Below, in pieces: positions 50,814-59,607 of a stretch of 64,000 nt of DNA. Source of the stretch: Lachnospiraceae bacterium (GTDB lineage Bacteria > Bacillota > Clostridia > Lachnospirales > Lachnospiraceae); assembly GCA_015056735.1 (NCBI GenBank), contig SVFT01000001.1:248001-312000 (forward strand), in the 5' to 3' direction. Each line of letters starts with the position of its first letter. Positions within the stretch are counted from its first letter, which is position 1. The position numbers were made by a program, and so were the translations under genes. The notes below the pieces were generated by a model. That model worked only from the letters and a program-made list of their open reading frames with translations. It was not told where the DNA came from and did not search any database.

Positions 50814-52352
50814 TTGTTCACAACAGTTTATTCGGGGGCCTTTGTCGGCATGGAATGCTATCCTGTGCGGGTGGAGGTGGACGTTGCGCCGGGACTTCCG
50901 TGTATGGAGATGATCGGGTGCTTAAGCAGGGAGGCCTCCGAAGCAAGAGAGAGGATCCGTGTGGCGCTTAAAAACATGGAGATCGTTCTGCCGCCATCCC
51001 GTATTACGATCAATTTAAGTCCCGCCGACCGGCACAAATCCGGGACAGCCTTCGATCTGCCGGTCGCAATGGGGCTTCTGGCGTCAATCGATAAGGTATG
51101 TGCGAAAAGTCTGAAAGGCGTCCTGTTTCTGGGCGAACTCGGGCTGGATGGCAGTATCCGGCCCGTAAACGGGATCCTTCCCATGGTCCGCATGGCGGCG
51201 AAGGAAGGCATCGGGATATGTGTGGTCCCGAAAGAGAATGCGGAGGAGGCTGCCGTGATCGACGAAGTCGCCGTATACGGCGCATCGCACCTGTCGATGG
51301 TCATTGAGAGTTTCAAAGAGGGCGGAGAGATCGTGCTCCCGCGTTTTCTGCCTGAAGAATATGCTTCAGGAGGCGGGGATATACCTGATTTTGCAGACGT
51401 TAAGGGCGCCGAGAGCGTCAGAAGGGCCATGGAGGTCGCGGCAGCAGGCTTTCACCATATTTTGATGATCGGACCGCCGGGATCGGGCAAAACGATGATT
51501 GCAAGCAGAGTGCCCGGCATCCTGCCGCCGCTGTCCAAGGAAGAAAGCCTCGAGAGCTCTGCGGTCTATTCGATCTGCGGCCGGCTTCCGAACGGGCGGA
51601 TCCTTACGAGGCGTCCGTTTGTGTCACCACATCACTCATCGCCCGGTCATGCGCTTGTAGGAGGTGGCCGGATCCCTGTTCCCGGTGCGGTGTCGCTCGC
51701 GCACAAGGGGGTTCTTTTTTTGGACGAACTGACAGAGTTTAAACGGAATGTCCTTGATATGCTCCGGCAGCCCATGGAAGACCGGAAAGTGATGATCAGC
51801 CGCGTTTACGGAGCTGCTCAGTACCCTGCTGATTTTATGCTGGTTGCCGCGACGAATCCGTGTCCCTGCGGGTACTATCCGAACAGGCAGAAGTGCCGTT
51901 GCACGGAGACGGAGATCAGGAAGTACTTATCCCGTATTTCAGGACCGCTCCTTGACCGCATCGATATCGGTGTGGAAGTACCTGATATGAAGATCGATCA
52001 CTTTATGGATGCAAAGCGGGCCGAATCGAGTGAACGCATGCGCGAGCGGATCATGCGGGCAAGGCAGATCCAGGCATCGCGGTTTTCCGTAGGAGGCGGT
52101 CCTGCGTACTTTAACGCGCGCATGGGTGTCGATGAGATCGAAGAATACTGCCCGCTCTCGGACAGCGACAGGGATATGTTAAGAACGCTGTTTGCCCGTT
52201 TTGGCCTCAGTGCCAGAGCGTATCACAAGATTCTTCGCGTGGCGCGTACGATCGCAGATCTTGCCGGCGATTCGGATATCGCTACAAAACACCTGCAGGA
52301 GGCGGTCTTTTACAGAACGAGCATGCGCAAATACTGGGGAAGCAGGGGGTGA
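50814..52352 (+). CDS. comM: ComM/YifB-type Mg-chelatase-like ATPase
   Basis: A 512-residue AAA+ protein starting at TTG (50814) with AAGGAG 8 bases upstream; the encoded start FTTVYSGAFVGMECYPVRVEVDVAPGLP is the family N-terminus. It has an N-terminal Lon-protease-like S5 fold, then the ATPase with Walker A GPPGSGKTMIASRVPGILPPL near residue 222, Walker B VLFLDELTEF and a zinc-like cluster (CPCGYYPNRQKCRC). ComM helps branch migration during natural transformation; its pairing with dprA supports that role. Confidence 0.92.
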   Translation: MFTTVYSGAFVGMECYPVRVEVDVAPGLPCMEMIGCLSREASEARERIRVALKNMEIVLPPSRITINLSPADRHKSGTAFDLPVAMGLLASIDKVCAKSLKGVLFLGELGLDGSIRPVNGILPMVRMAAKEGIGICVVPKENAEEAAVIDEVAVYGASHLSMVIESFKEGGEIVLPRFLPEEYASGGGDIPDFADVKGAESVRRAMEVAAAGFHHILMIGPPGSGKTMIASRVPGILPPLSKEESLESSAVYSICGRLPNGRILTRRPFVSPHHSSPGHALVGGGRIPVPGAVSLAHKGVLFLDELTEFKRNVLDMLRQPMEDRKVMISRVYGAAQYPADFMLVAATNPCPCGYYPNRQKCRCTETEIRKYLSRISGPLLDRIDIGVEVPDMKIDHFMDAKRAESSERMRERIMRARQIQASRFSVGGGPAYFNARMGVDEIEEYCPLSDSDRDMLRTLFARFGLSARAYHKILRVARTIADLAGDSDIATKHLQEAVFYRTSMRKYWGSRG

Positions 52353-52356
52353 TCAC

Positions 52357-53253
52357 ATGGAGAGTCGTATGATCATCCCGCTGGAGAGGGCGTATCCGGA
52401 TTGCCTGAAGATGCTCCGAAACCCGCCCGGTCAGCTGTATGTACGCGGGAGACTCCCCGACCCCGAAAAGCCGGCAGTCGCGATCGTCGGCGCGAGAAAC
52501 TGCACATTTTACGGATCCGATATGGCAAAATGGTTCGCTTTTGAACTTGCAAAGGCGGGTGTGCAGATCATCAGCGGCATGGCGATGGGTGTAGACGGGA
52601 TCGCACAGCGCGCAGCGCTTGATGCGGGCGGCAGGAGTTTTGCACTTCTTGGATGCGGCGCGGATATCTGTTACCCGAAGTCCAACAGAGACCTGTATGA
52701 GCGGCTCCTGATATCGGGCGGTGTGATCAGTGAGTATCCTGACGGCATGCAGCCCATCAGCCGTCTCTTTCCGTCGCGTAACAGGCTGATCGCCGGGTTT
52801 TCAAGAGCTGTTATCGTTGTAGAGGCAAGAGAGAAGAGCGGGACGCTGATTACGGCAGATGCGGCACTTGAACAGGGCAAGGACGTGTTTGTCCTGCCGG
52901 GCCGGATCACGGATGCACTGAGCGCGGGCTGCAACAGGCTTCTGGCACAGGGGGCGGGGATCGCGCTGTCGCCGCAGATGATTCTGGAAGCGCTTCATAT
53001 CGCTCCGAAGCAAAAGCATCCTGCCGCAGATATACCCTCACGCATCGACGAATCGGTACTTAAATGCCTGACGGACGATGAACTGTCTATATGGAAGAAA
53101 CTATCGGATCGCCCGCTCTCTTTGCAGGAATTGTATGATAAAGCCATGGAAAACGGCGAAAAATGCACACTTCCGAACGTTCTTGCCATCGTCATGACGC
53201 TGGTGGAAAAATCTGTAATCCGTACGGACGGCGACGGAAGGTATTACATTTAG
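52357..53253 (+). CDS. dprA: DNA-processing protein DprA
   Basis: A 298-residue protein with the DprA Rossmann fold: AIVGARNCTFYG, ISGMAMGVDGIAQRAAL, SEYPDGMQPISRLFPSRNRLIAGFSRAVIVVEA and the C-terminal winged-helix-like part. DprA loads RecA on incoming single-stranded DNA. The ATG at 52357 was chosen; a longer frame overlaps comM and does not resemble DprA. It lies 5 bases after comM. No competence pilus genes other than the distant pilT are in the window. Confidence 0.95.
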   Translation: MESRMIIPLERAYPDCLKMLRNPPGQLYVRGRLPDPEKPAVAIVGARNCTFYGSDMAKWFAFELAKAGVQIISGMAMGVDGIAQRAALDAGGRSFALLGCGADICYPKSNRDLYERLLISGGVISEYPDGMQPISRLFPSRNRLIAGFSRAVIVVEAREKSGTLITADAALEQGKDVFVLPGRITDALSAGCNRLLAQGAGIALSPQMILEALHIAPKQKHPAADIPSRIDESVLKCLTDDELSIWKKLSDRPLSLQELYDKAMENGEKCTLPNVLAIVMTLVEKSVIRTDGDGRYYI

Positions 53254-53257
53254 GTGC

Positions 53258-53286
53258 TTGCCTTTTCGGAAAAATCGTTGTATAGT
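53258..53286 (+). promoter_or_regulatory. Promoter of topA
   Basis: TTGCCT (53258-53263), 17 bases, TATAGT (53281-53286), with the topA ATG 31 bases downstream after AAAGGAGAG. Confidence 0.7.
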
Positions 53287-53316
53287 GAGTGGCATCATGT
53301 GACAAAGGAGAGTTTC

Positions 53317-55389
53317 ATGGCGAAATATCTTGTGATCGTGGAGTCACCCGCAAAAGTAAAAACCATTAAGAAGTTCCTCGGAAGCAACTACGAAGTGGCT
53401 GCAAGTAACGGCCATGTAAGAGATCTTCCAAAGAGCCAGCTCGGTATTGATGTGGAGCATGGCTACGAACCCAAATATATAACGATCCGCGGTAAAGGCG
53501 ATATTCTGGCAAATCTTCGCAAGGAAGTAAAGAAGGCTGACCGGATCTATCTCGCAACCGACCCTGACCGTGAAGGCGAAGCCATTTCCTGGCATCTTTT
53601 GCATACATTAAAGCTTGAGGACAAGAAGGTATCCCGTATCACATTCAACGAGATCACCAAGAATGCCGTCAAGGAATCTTTGAAGAATGCGCGTGAGATT
53701 GACATGGATCTTGTGGATGCGCAGCAGGCACGCCGAATGCTCGACCGTATGGTGGGGTATCGGATCTCCCCGCTTCTTTGGGCGAAGATCAAAAGAGGGC
53801 TGTCCGCAGGACGCGTACAGTCTGTGGCGCTCCGTATCATCTGTGACAGAGAGGATGAGATCAATGCATTTATCCCGGAAGAATACTGGACACTGGATGT
53901 CAGCCTCAAGGTCGAAGGCGAGAAAAGGCCTTTGATCGCGAAGTACTACGGCACGACGGAAGGGAAGAAGGTCATCTCCTCAAAGGCCGAGCTTGATGCA
54001 ATTCTGAAGGATTTAAAAGGCGCTGAGTTCAGCGTGACGGAAGTAAAGAAGGGTGAGAGAACCAAGAATCCGCCGCTTCCGTTTACTACTTCCACCTTGC
54101 AGCAGGAAGCGAGTAAGGTTCTTAATTTTTCCACACAGAAGACCATGCGCCTGGCGCAGCAGTTATACGAGGGCATTGACATTAAGGGCAGCGGTACGGT
54201 CGGTATCATCACATATCTTCGTACCGATTCCACCAGAGTCTCTGACGAGGCGGAAAAAATGGCCCGCGATTATATATTAAAGAATCACGGTGAGCAGTAT
54301 GTATCCGCAAAGCAGACGACGGTCAGATCCGACAAGAAGATTCAGGACGCGCATGAAGCGATCCGGCCGACGGATCTTTTAAGAACGCCGTTTGTTATGA
54401 AGGATTCACTCACCAGGGATCAGTTCAGACTCTATCAGCTGATCTGGAAGCGATTTGTTGCAAGTCAGATGGCGGCAGCACTCTATGAGACGACTTCCGT
54501 CAAGATTAAGGCGGCAGATCATGTGTTTACGGTGGCCGCATCCAAGACGCTGTTTGACGGTTTCATGAGCGTCTATACATCCGATGACGATGAAAAGCAG
54601 GAAAGCAATGTCCTGATGAAAGGACTTGACGAGCATACAAAGCTATCTTCCCCGTCCTATGAGGAGAAGCAGCACTTCACACAGCCGCCCGCACATTATA
54701 CGGAGGCGAGTCTGGTGCGTGCATTGGAAGAGCTCGGTATCGGGCGCCCCAGTACCTATGCACCGACGATCACAACGATCCTGGCACGCCGCTATATCAC
54801 AAAAGAGGCGAAAAACCTGTACGTGACGGAGCTTGGTGAGGCCGTCAACCAGATGATGAAGCAGGCGTTCCCGAGTATCGTGGACGTGACTTTCACGGCC
54901 AACATGGAGGCGCTTCTTGATAAGGTTGAGGAGGGAACGGTCGGCTGGAAGACGGTTGTTGAGAATTTCTATCCCGACCTGGATGAAGCGGTGAACGTGG
55001 CGGAGAAAGAGATTGACAAGGTGAAGATTGCCGATGAAGTATCCGACGAGATCTGTGATGTCTGCGGACGCAACATGGTCATCAAGTACGGGCCTCACGG
55101 ACGGTTTCTTGCATGTCCCGGCTTTCCGGAATGCCGCTTTACGAAGCCGTATTTTGAAAAAATCGGCATTGCCTGTCCCAAGTGCGGCAAGGATATTGTG
55201 CTGAAAAAGACGAAAAAAGGCCGGAAGTATTACGGCTGCATCGATAATCCGGAATGTGATTTTATGGTATGGCAGAAGCCGACAAACGTAAAATGCGAGA
55301 AGTGCGGATATATCATGCTGGAAAAAGGAAATAAACTCGTGTGCGCGAACGAAGCGTGCGGACACGTGACAGAAAAGGCAAAGGCGTAA
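53317..55389 (+). CDS. topA: DNA topoisomerase I
   Basis: A 690-residue type IA topoisomerase that relaxes negative supercoils. The Toprim domain opens MAKYLVIVESPAKVKTIKKFLG, with the acidic triad in ATDPDREGEAISWHL. The active-site tyrosine lies in GIITYLRTDSTRVS near residue 300. Three C-terminal zinc ribbons are visible (CDVCGR..., CPKCGKDIVLKKTKKGRKYYGC..., CEKCGY...C). The earlier in-frame ATG overlaps the promoter. A short hairpin with seven T residues terminates the gene. Confidence 0.97.
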   Translation: MAKYLVIVESPAKVKTIKKFLGSNYEVAASNGHVRDLPKSQLGIDVEHGYEPKYITIRGKGDILANLRKEVKKADRIYLATDPDREGEAISWHLLHTLKLEDKKVSRITFNEITKNAVKESLKNAREIDMDLVDAQQARRMLDRMVGYRISPLLWAKIKRGLSAGRVQSVALRIICDREDEINAFIPEEYWTLDVSLKVEGEKRPLIAKYYGTTEGKKVISSKAELDAILKDLKGAEFSVTEVKKGERTKNPPLPFTTSTLQQEASKVLNFSTQKTMRLAQQLYEGIDIKGSGTVGIITYLRTDSTRVSDEAEKMARDYILKNHGEQYVSAKQTTVRSDKKIQDAHEAIRPTDLLRTPFVMKDSLTRDQFRLYQLIWKRFVASQMAAALYETTSVKIKAADHVFTVAASKTLFDGFMSVYTSDDDEKQESNVLMKGLDEHTKLSSPSYEEKQHFTQPPAHYTEASLVRALEELGIGRPSTYAPTITTILARRYITKEAKNLYVTELGEAVNQMMKQAFPSIVDVTFTANMEALLDKVEEGTVGWKTVVENFYPDLDEAVNVAEKEIDKVKIADEVSDEICDVCGRNMVIKYGPHGRFLACPGFPECRFTKPYFEKIGIACPKCGKDIVLKKTKKGRKYYGCIDNPECDFMVWQKPTNVKCEKCGYIMLEKGNKLVCANEACGHVTEKAKA

Positions 55390-55406
55390 GCCGGAGCCTT
55401 TTTTTG
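55380..55406 (+). terminator. Terminator of topA
   Basis: AAAGGC (55380-55385) pairs with GCCTTT (55396-55401) around GTAAGCCGGA, then T residues. The stop codon lies inside the stem-loop. Confidence 0.65.
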
Positions 55407-55472
55407 CGTGGCTGTAATTTCAGACACCCTGTTTGTATAGAATGAAATATTGCGAAAATTCGATAAAAAAGA

Positions 55473-55501
55473 TTGATATTTGTTTACAATCGTGCTATTA
55501 T
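55473..55501 (+). promoter_or_regulatory. Promoter of codY
   Basis: TTGATA (55473-55478), 17 bases, TATTAT (55496-55501), giving a leader of about 65 bases. The surroundings are very AT-rich. Confidence 0.65.
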
Positions 55502-55573
55502 GTTTTTATTCGCAGGAACTTGCGCCTAATTTTAGTGTAATGAAGAGAATGAAAAAAAGAATGGGAGGGAAAA

Positions 55574-56380
55574 ATGAGCAGCGTACAATTGTTAGATAAG
55601 ACCAGAAAAATCGGAATACTCCTTCATAATAACAATTCCAGTAAAGTCGTGTTCAATGACATCTGCAACGTCATGAAGGACATCCTGAATTCCAACGTAC
55701 TTGTGATCAGCCGCAAAGGAAAGGTCCTCGGCGTTGGCATCTGCGACGGGATCGAGGAGATCGATGAGCTGATCAGTGATAAGGTCGGCGGTTTCATCGA
55801 CCCGATGCTCAATGAGAGAATGCTCGGCGTTCTTTCCACAAAGGAGAATGTAAACCTCGAGACACTCGGCTTTGAGAAGACGGACTTCCGTAAATTCCAG
55901 GCGATCATCACACCGATCGATATCGCGGGAGAGAGGCTCGGCACCCTGTTTATCTACAAATGCGATGCACCGTATGAGATCGATGATATCATCCTTTGCG
56001 AGTACGGGACGACGGTCGTCAGCCTTGAGATGCTTCGTGCGGTGAATGAGGAGAGTGCGGAAGAGACCAGAAAGCTTGCTGTTGTGAAGTCGGCGATCGG
56101 CACACTGTCCTTCTCCGAGATGGAGGCGATCATCCATATCTTCGACGAGCTGAACGGTATGGAAGGCATCCTGGTGGCATCCAAGATCGCAGACAGAGTA
56201 GGTATCACCCGTTCCGTGATTGTCAACGCACTTCGTAAGTTTGAATCCGCGGGTGTTATCGAATCCAGATCTTCCGGTATGAAAGGAACCTACATCAAGG
56301 TTCTGAACGATGTTGTATTCGAAGAGATCGACAAATTAAAGAAGCAGCGTCTGGAGCGCGGCGCGGGACGTGAGAAATAA
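55574..56380 (+). CDS. codY: GTP- and branched-chain-amino-acid-sensing global regulator CodY
   Basis: A 268-residue protein. The N-terminal GAF domain (about residues 1-160) begins SSVQLLDKTRKIGILLHNNNSSKVVFNDICNVMKD, and the C-terminal winged helix reads ASKIADRVGITRSVIVNALRKFESAGVIESRSSGMKGTYIKV, the nearly invariant CodY DNA-binding segment. It represses stationary-phase and nutrient-scavenging genes when isoleucine/leucine/valine and GTP are plentiful. It has its own promoter and a strong terminator before the flagellar operon, although the neighbouring order is conserved in many clostridia and bacilli. Confidence 0.97.
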   Translation: MSSVQLLDKTRKIGILLHNNNSSKVVFNDICNVMKDILNSNVLVISRKGKVLGVGICDGIEEIDELISDKVGGFIDPMLNERMLGVLSTKENVNLETLGFEKTDFRKFQAIITPIDIAGERLGTLFIYKCDAPYEIDDIILCEYGTTVVSLEMLRAVNEESAEETRKLAVVKSAIGTLSFSEMEAIIHIFDELNGMEGILVASKIADRVGITRSVIVNALRKFESAGVIESRSSGMKGTYIKVLNDVVFEEIDKLKKQRLERGAGREK

Positions 56381-56408
56381 AATATCGCGATATAACGGAA
56401 TCACAGTA

Positions 56409-56441
56409 TCCCGGACAGAATTTATTCTGTCCGGGATTTTT
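56409..56441 (+). terminator. Terminator of codY
   Basis: ATCCCGGACAGAAT pairs with ATTCTGTCCGGGAT around a 2-3-nt loop, followed by five T residues. Very stable. Confidence 0.9.
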
Positions 56442-56473
56442 GCGTAAAGTCCGTATCGAACAGATTGCTTCCT

Positions 56474-56566
56474 GTAATCTTTAAGTGATGGGGCAAACAT
56501 GCCGATATAAAGATTACCCATATCAGGTTTTGCCGAAAAAGCGGATAAAAACGCTTTTTCACGGCA
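56474..56566. other. Structured, gene-free spacer between codY and flgB
   Basis: GTAATCTTT (56474-56482) pairs with AAAGATTAC (56509-56517), with an inner GGCA/TGCC hairpin, and TGCCGAAAAAGCG (56531-56543) pairs with CGCTTTTT-CA-CGGCA (56552-56566). These lie after the codY terminator and before the flagellar promoter. No believable ORF is present on either strand. It could be a small RNA or a structured DNA element; no promoter was found for it. Confidence 0.5.
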
Positions 56567-56649
56567 TTTTGCAGAAGCTTTCCTGTCAACATCATGTGGG
56601 TAACATAATGTTTTGACACATGATATTGTGGATTTTTGTGAAAAAAACC

Positions 56650-56707
56650 TTGTCTTTTCGGGTGAATAATCTATAATAAAATAGAGTGGGTGGGGTATAT
56701 TATACCC
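56650..56707 (+). promoter_or_regulatory. Flagellar operon promoter with adjacent palindrome
   Basis: TTGTCT (56650-56655), 16 bases, TATAAT (56672-56677) is a sigma-A-type promoter. A perfect palindrome, GGGTATA-T-TATACCC (56693-56707), lies just after the expected start site and is a possible operator. No sigma-28 or CodY-box consensus was seen. Confidence 0.6.
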
Positions 56708-56735
56708 GTGCACTTATGTGGAAAGGAGAGTCGAA

Positions 56736-57125
56736 ATGATCAATTCGAACGTCTTTAACTACATCAATGTTCTGGATAAGACGGCGGACGCGGCGTGGAT
56801 CAGGCAGGAGACACTGTCCAACAACATTGCCAATGCCACAACGCCGGGCTACAAGAGACAGGACATCAACTTTGAGGGTGAGCTTCTCCGGGCACTCGGC
56901 AATCGCCGTTTTGAGCCCATGGATACCAAGGTTGCCAATCTGAAGATTAACCGTCTGAACCCGCGTACATATACGGATTATGACGGATTCTCCTACAGAC
57001 TGGACGGGAACAACGTGGATATCGATACGGAGAACGTAATGCTTGCCTCAAACCAGGTCAAATACAACGCGATCATGACAGGTGTGAACCAGGAGTTCGC
57101 AAACCTGAAGACTGTAATGAAATAG
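56736..57125 (+). CDS. flgB: Flagellar basal-body rod protein FlgB
   Basis: A 129-residue proximal rod protein with the rod-family N-terminal motif SNNIANATTPGYKRQDINFE and a C-terminal helical D0 segment. An ATG six codons earlier was rejected because GAAAGGAGAG stands just before the ATG at 56736. It begins the long operon for rod, MS-ring, switch and export apparatus. Confidence 0.95.
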   Translation: MINSNVFNYINVLDKTADAAWIRQETLSNNIANATTPGYKRQDINFEGELLRALGNRRFEPMDTKVANLKINRLNPRTYTDYDGFSYRLDGNNVDIDTENVMLASNQVKYNAIMTGVNQEFANLKTVMK

Positions 57126-57137
57126 GAGGTGGGTTAG

Positions 57138-57581
57138 ATGAGTATTTTTTCTTCATTTGACGTGAACGCATCCGGGCTCACCGCACAGCGCTACCGCATG
57201 GATGTAATCTCCGAGAATATCGCGAATGCGAATACAACGAGAACGCAGGACGGGACGCCTTACAGAAGGAAGGTTGTTACCTTTGAACAGAAGGAAGATC
57301 AGACACCGTTTTCACGCGTTTTAAACCGCAAGCTGGATAACTATTCCGGCAAGGGCGTGCGTGTCAGCTCCGTGCAGGAGGATACCTGGAACGAGATGAA
57401 GAAGGTCTATGATCCTTCCCATCCCGATGCCGATCAGGACGGTTACGTACTGTATCCCAATGTCAACATCGTTGAGGAAATGACGAACCTGATCGATGCA
57501 AGCCGTGCATACGAAGCGAACGCAACGGCTTTTAACGCGAGCAAATCAATGGCCATCAAAGGCCTTGAAATGAGCAACTGA
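57138..57581 (+). CDS. flgC: Flagellar basal-body rod protein FlgC
   Basis: A 147-residue rod protein beginning FDVNASGLTAQRYRMDVISENIANANTTR and ending VNIVEEMTNLIDASRAYEANATAFNASKSM, both family hallmarks. It polymerises with FlgB and FlgF in the rod. It starts 12 bases after flgB, with AGGAGGTG before the ATG. Confidence 0.96.
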   Translation: MSIFSSFDVNASGLTAQRYRMDVISENIANANTTRTQDGTPYRRKVVTFEQKEDQTPFSRVLNRKLDNYSGKGVRVSSVQEDTWNEMKKVYDPSHPDADQDGYVLYPNVNIVEEMTNLIDASRAYEANATAFNASKSMAIKGLEMSN

Positions 57582-57601
57582 TCTTGCGGAGGAATTGACA
57601 G

Positions 57602-57931
57602 ATGGACATTTCTTCACTTTATAACATTTCGTCCGGCGCCGTGAAGGCAGCGGCTGAGCAGACATATGCGGCGAAGCAGGTCGCAGCCAAGGAAAAGAGC
57701 AAGGATCTGTTCGGCGCGATTCTGGATACGGCGGTGGAGAATCTGCACACCACCAACAGTTACATCTCCGACATGGAGAATGAGGAGATTAAGGTGGCGC
57801 TCGGCGAGACGGACAATACACACGATCTTTCCATTGCGCTTCAGAAAGCATCGACGGCACTGCAGTATACGGTTGCGGTGCGTGACAGGTTTTTGGAAGC
57901 GTATCGGGAGATCATGCAGATGCAGATCTGA
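57602..57931 (+). CDS. fliE: Flagellar hook-basal body protein FliE
   Basis: A 109-residue protein that joins the MS ring to the rod. The C-terminal half (LGETDNTHDLSIALQKASTALQYTVAVRDRFLEAYREIMQMQI) is the conserved FliE domain; the N-terminus is variable and Ala-rich. GCGGAGGAA precedes the ATG. Confidence 0.94.
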   Translation: MDISSLYNISSGAVKAAAEQTYAAKQVAAKEKSKDLFGAILDTAVENLHTTNSYISDMENEEIKVALGETDNTHDLSIALQKASTALQYTVAVRDRFLEAYREIMQMQI

Positions 57932-58005
57932 TCGGGATCTGCGTGAGCGTTTTGGGCTGTGCATCGGGGCGCGGCCGCAGTTAGTTTTTTACGAGGGGTA
58001 AGGAC

Positions 58006-59601
58006 ATGGTCGAGAGACTGAAGGCGATTCCGGAGCGGATCCTTGAATGGTGGAACCGTTTCACGTCAAAACAGAAAACCATCATCATCTGTATTACGGC
58101 AGGGGTTATCGTAGCACTTGCAATTTTGATCACGGTGCTGACGAGGCCGCAATATGAACTGCTTGTTACCTGTGAAAGCACAAAAGAGGCTTCTCAGATT
58201 ACGGCGCTTTTGGACGGACAGGGCCTGACATACAGAGTTTCCGATGACGGGTACCAGATTTTTATCTTAAAAGAGCAGATCTCGGATGCGAACCTTTTAC
58301 TTGGTGCGAACAACATTCCCTCCGCATCTTACAGCATCGACAACGTTATGTCGGGTGGCTTTTCAACCACGGAATCCGACAAGGAAAAGCGTTACAAATT
58401 ATACCTCGAAAGCCGCATGGAAGAGGATCTGACCAGATTCGATGCGGTATCCAAGGCAGATGTGCAGCTCTCTCTCCCGGAGAATGACGGCACACTCCTT
58501 TCCAAGAACGAAGAAGCGTTTGCCAGCGTCATCCTGACGTTGGAAGATGAGTTTACGCCCGAGAATGCGGCGGCGGTGGCACAGTTTGTCAAGACCGCAC
58601 TCGGTAATAAGAATACCAACAATGTTACGATTCTGGACAGCACCGGCAAGCTTCTTTTTTCGGGAGAAGATACCTCCTCCATGACGGGCAATGCGAGCAA
58701 CCAGCTGTCTGTCAAGCAACAGACGGAGAATTGGGTGAAACAGGAAGTCAAGAAAGTGCTTCTTGCCACCAACGAATTCGACAATGTTGAGGTGGCAAGC
58801 AATCTGGATCTTGATTTCTCTTCTCTCGAAGAGACACAGCATGACTATACACCGGCAGAGGGCCAGACGCAGGGCGTTCTGAGTCATGAAAGCAACTATC
58901 AGGCTGACACAACGAACGGCGGCGGCGGTGTGCCCGGTACGGATTCCAATTCCGAAACGACTTACGTGATGCAGGACAACAGCAATTCCCAGTCCTCGGT
59001 GACGGAGAATGAGCGTGATTATCTTCCGAACGAGAAGATCACATCAAGATCGACACCGCCCGGCAAGATCAAATACGAGTCTTCTTCAATCTCGGTTTCC
59101 GCGATTACATATAACGTGGTGCGCGAAGAGGACGCAAAAGACCAGGGGCTTTTGGATGGCATCACCTGGAACGAATACAAGCTGGCCAATGCAGCCAGAG
59201 TGCCGCAGACCGTCAACCAGGATCTTGTGAATGTCGTTGCCAAGGCAACCGGTATCGCTCCCGAAAACATTGCGATGGTGGCATATACCGAGCCACTCTT
59301 TATCGATGCGGAGGGTATGAACATCACGGCGTCGGATATCATTCAGATCGTTCTGATTCTCGTAATCCTCGGCATGCTCGGATTTGTTGTCTTCAGAAGC
59401 ATGCGAGGCGAGGCGGGCGAAGAGGAAGAGCCGGAGCTGTCCGTGGAGGATTTGCTCCAGTCGACGCAGGAATCCGAACTTACCGGGATCGAACTGGAAG
59501 AGAAATCCGAGACCCGCAAGCTGGTTGAAAAATTTGTCGAAGAAAATCCGGAGGCGGCGGCAAATCTGCTGCGCAACTGGCTTCAGGAAGATTGGGGGTA
59601 A
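58006..59601 (+). CDS. fliF: Flagellar MS-ring protein FliF
   Basis: A 531-residue protein anchored by two transmembrane helices: IIICITAGVIVALAILITVLT near residue 25 and IIQIVLILVILGMLGFVVF near residue 448. Between them are the two ring-building motifs and a low-complexity Ser/Asn/Gly/Gln loop (around 300-335). The cytoplasmic tail ends EENPEAAANLLRNWLQEDW, the FliG-binding segment. It is the base on which the motor is assembled. Confidence 0.96.
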   Translation: MVERLKAIPERILEWWNRFTSKQKTIIICITAGVIVALAILITVLTRPQYELLVTCESTKEASQITALLDGQGLTYRVSDDGYQIFILKEQISDANLLLGANNIPSASYSIDNVMSGGFSTTESDKEKRYKLYLESRMEEDLTRFDAVSKADVQLSLPENDGTLLSKNEEAFASVILTLEDEFTPENAAAVAQFVKTALGNKNTNNVTILDSTGKLLFSGEDTSSMTGNASNQLSVKQQTENWVKQEVKKVLLATNEFDNVEVASNLDLDFSSLEETQHDYTPAEGQTQGVLSHESNYQADTTNGGGGVPGTDSNSETTYVMQDNSNSQSSVTENERDYLPNEKITSRSTPPGKIKYESSSISVSAITYNVVREEDAKDQGLLDGITWNEYKLANAARVPQTVNQDLVNVVAKATGIAPENIAMVAYTEPLFIDAEGMNITASDIIQIVLILVILGMLGFVVFRSMRGEAGEEEEPELSVEDLLQSTQESELTGIELEEKSETRKLVEKFVEENPEAAANLLRNWLQEDWG

Positions 59602-59607
59602 CAGTGT

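Noticed and set aside
56336-56713. Minus-strand ORF of 125 codons between codY and flgB
   Set aside because: It spans the codY terminator hairpin and the flagellar promoter, lacks a Shine-Dalgarno, and its translation resembles nothing recognised.
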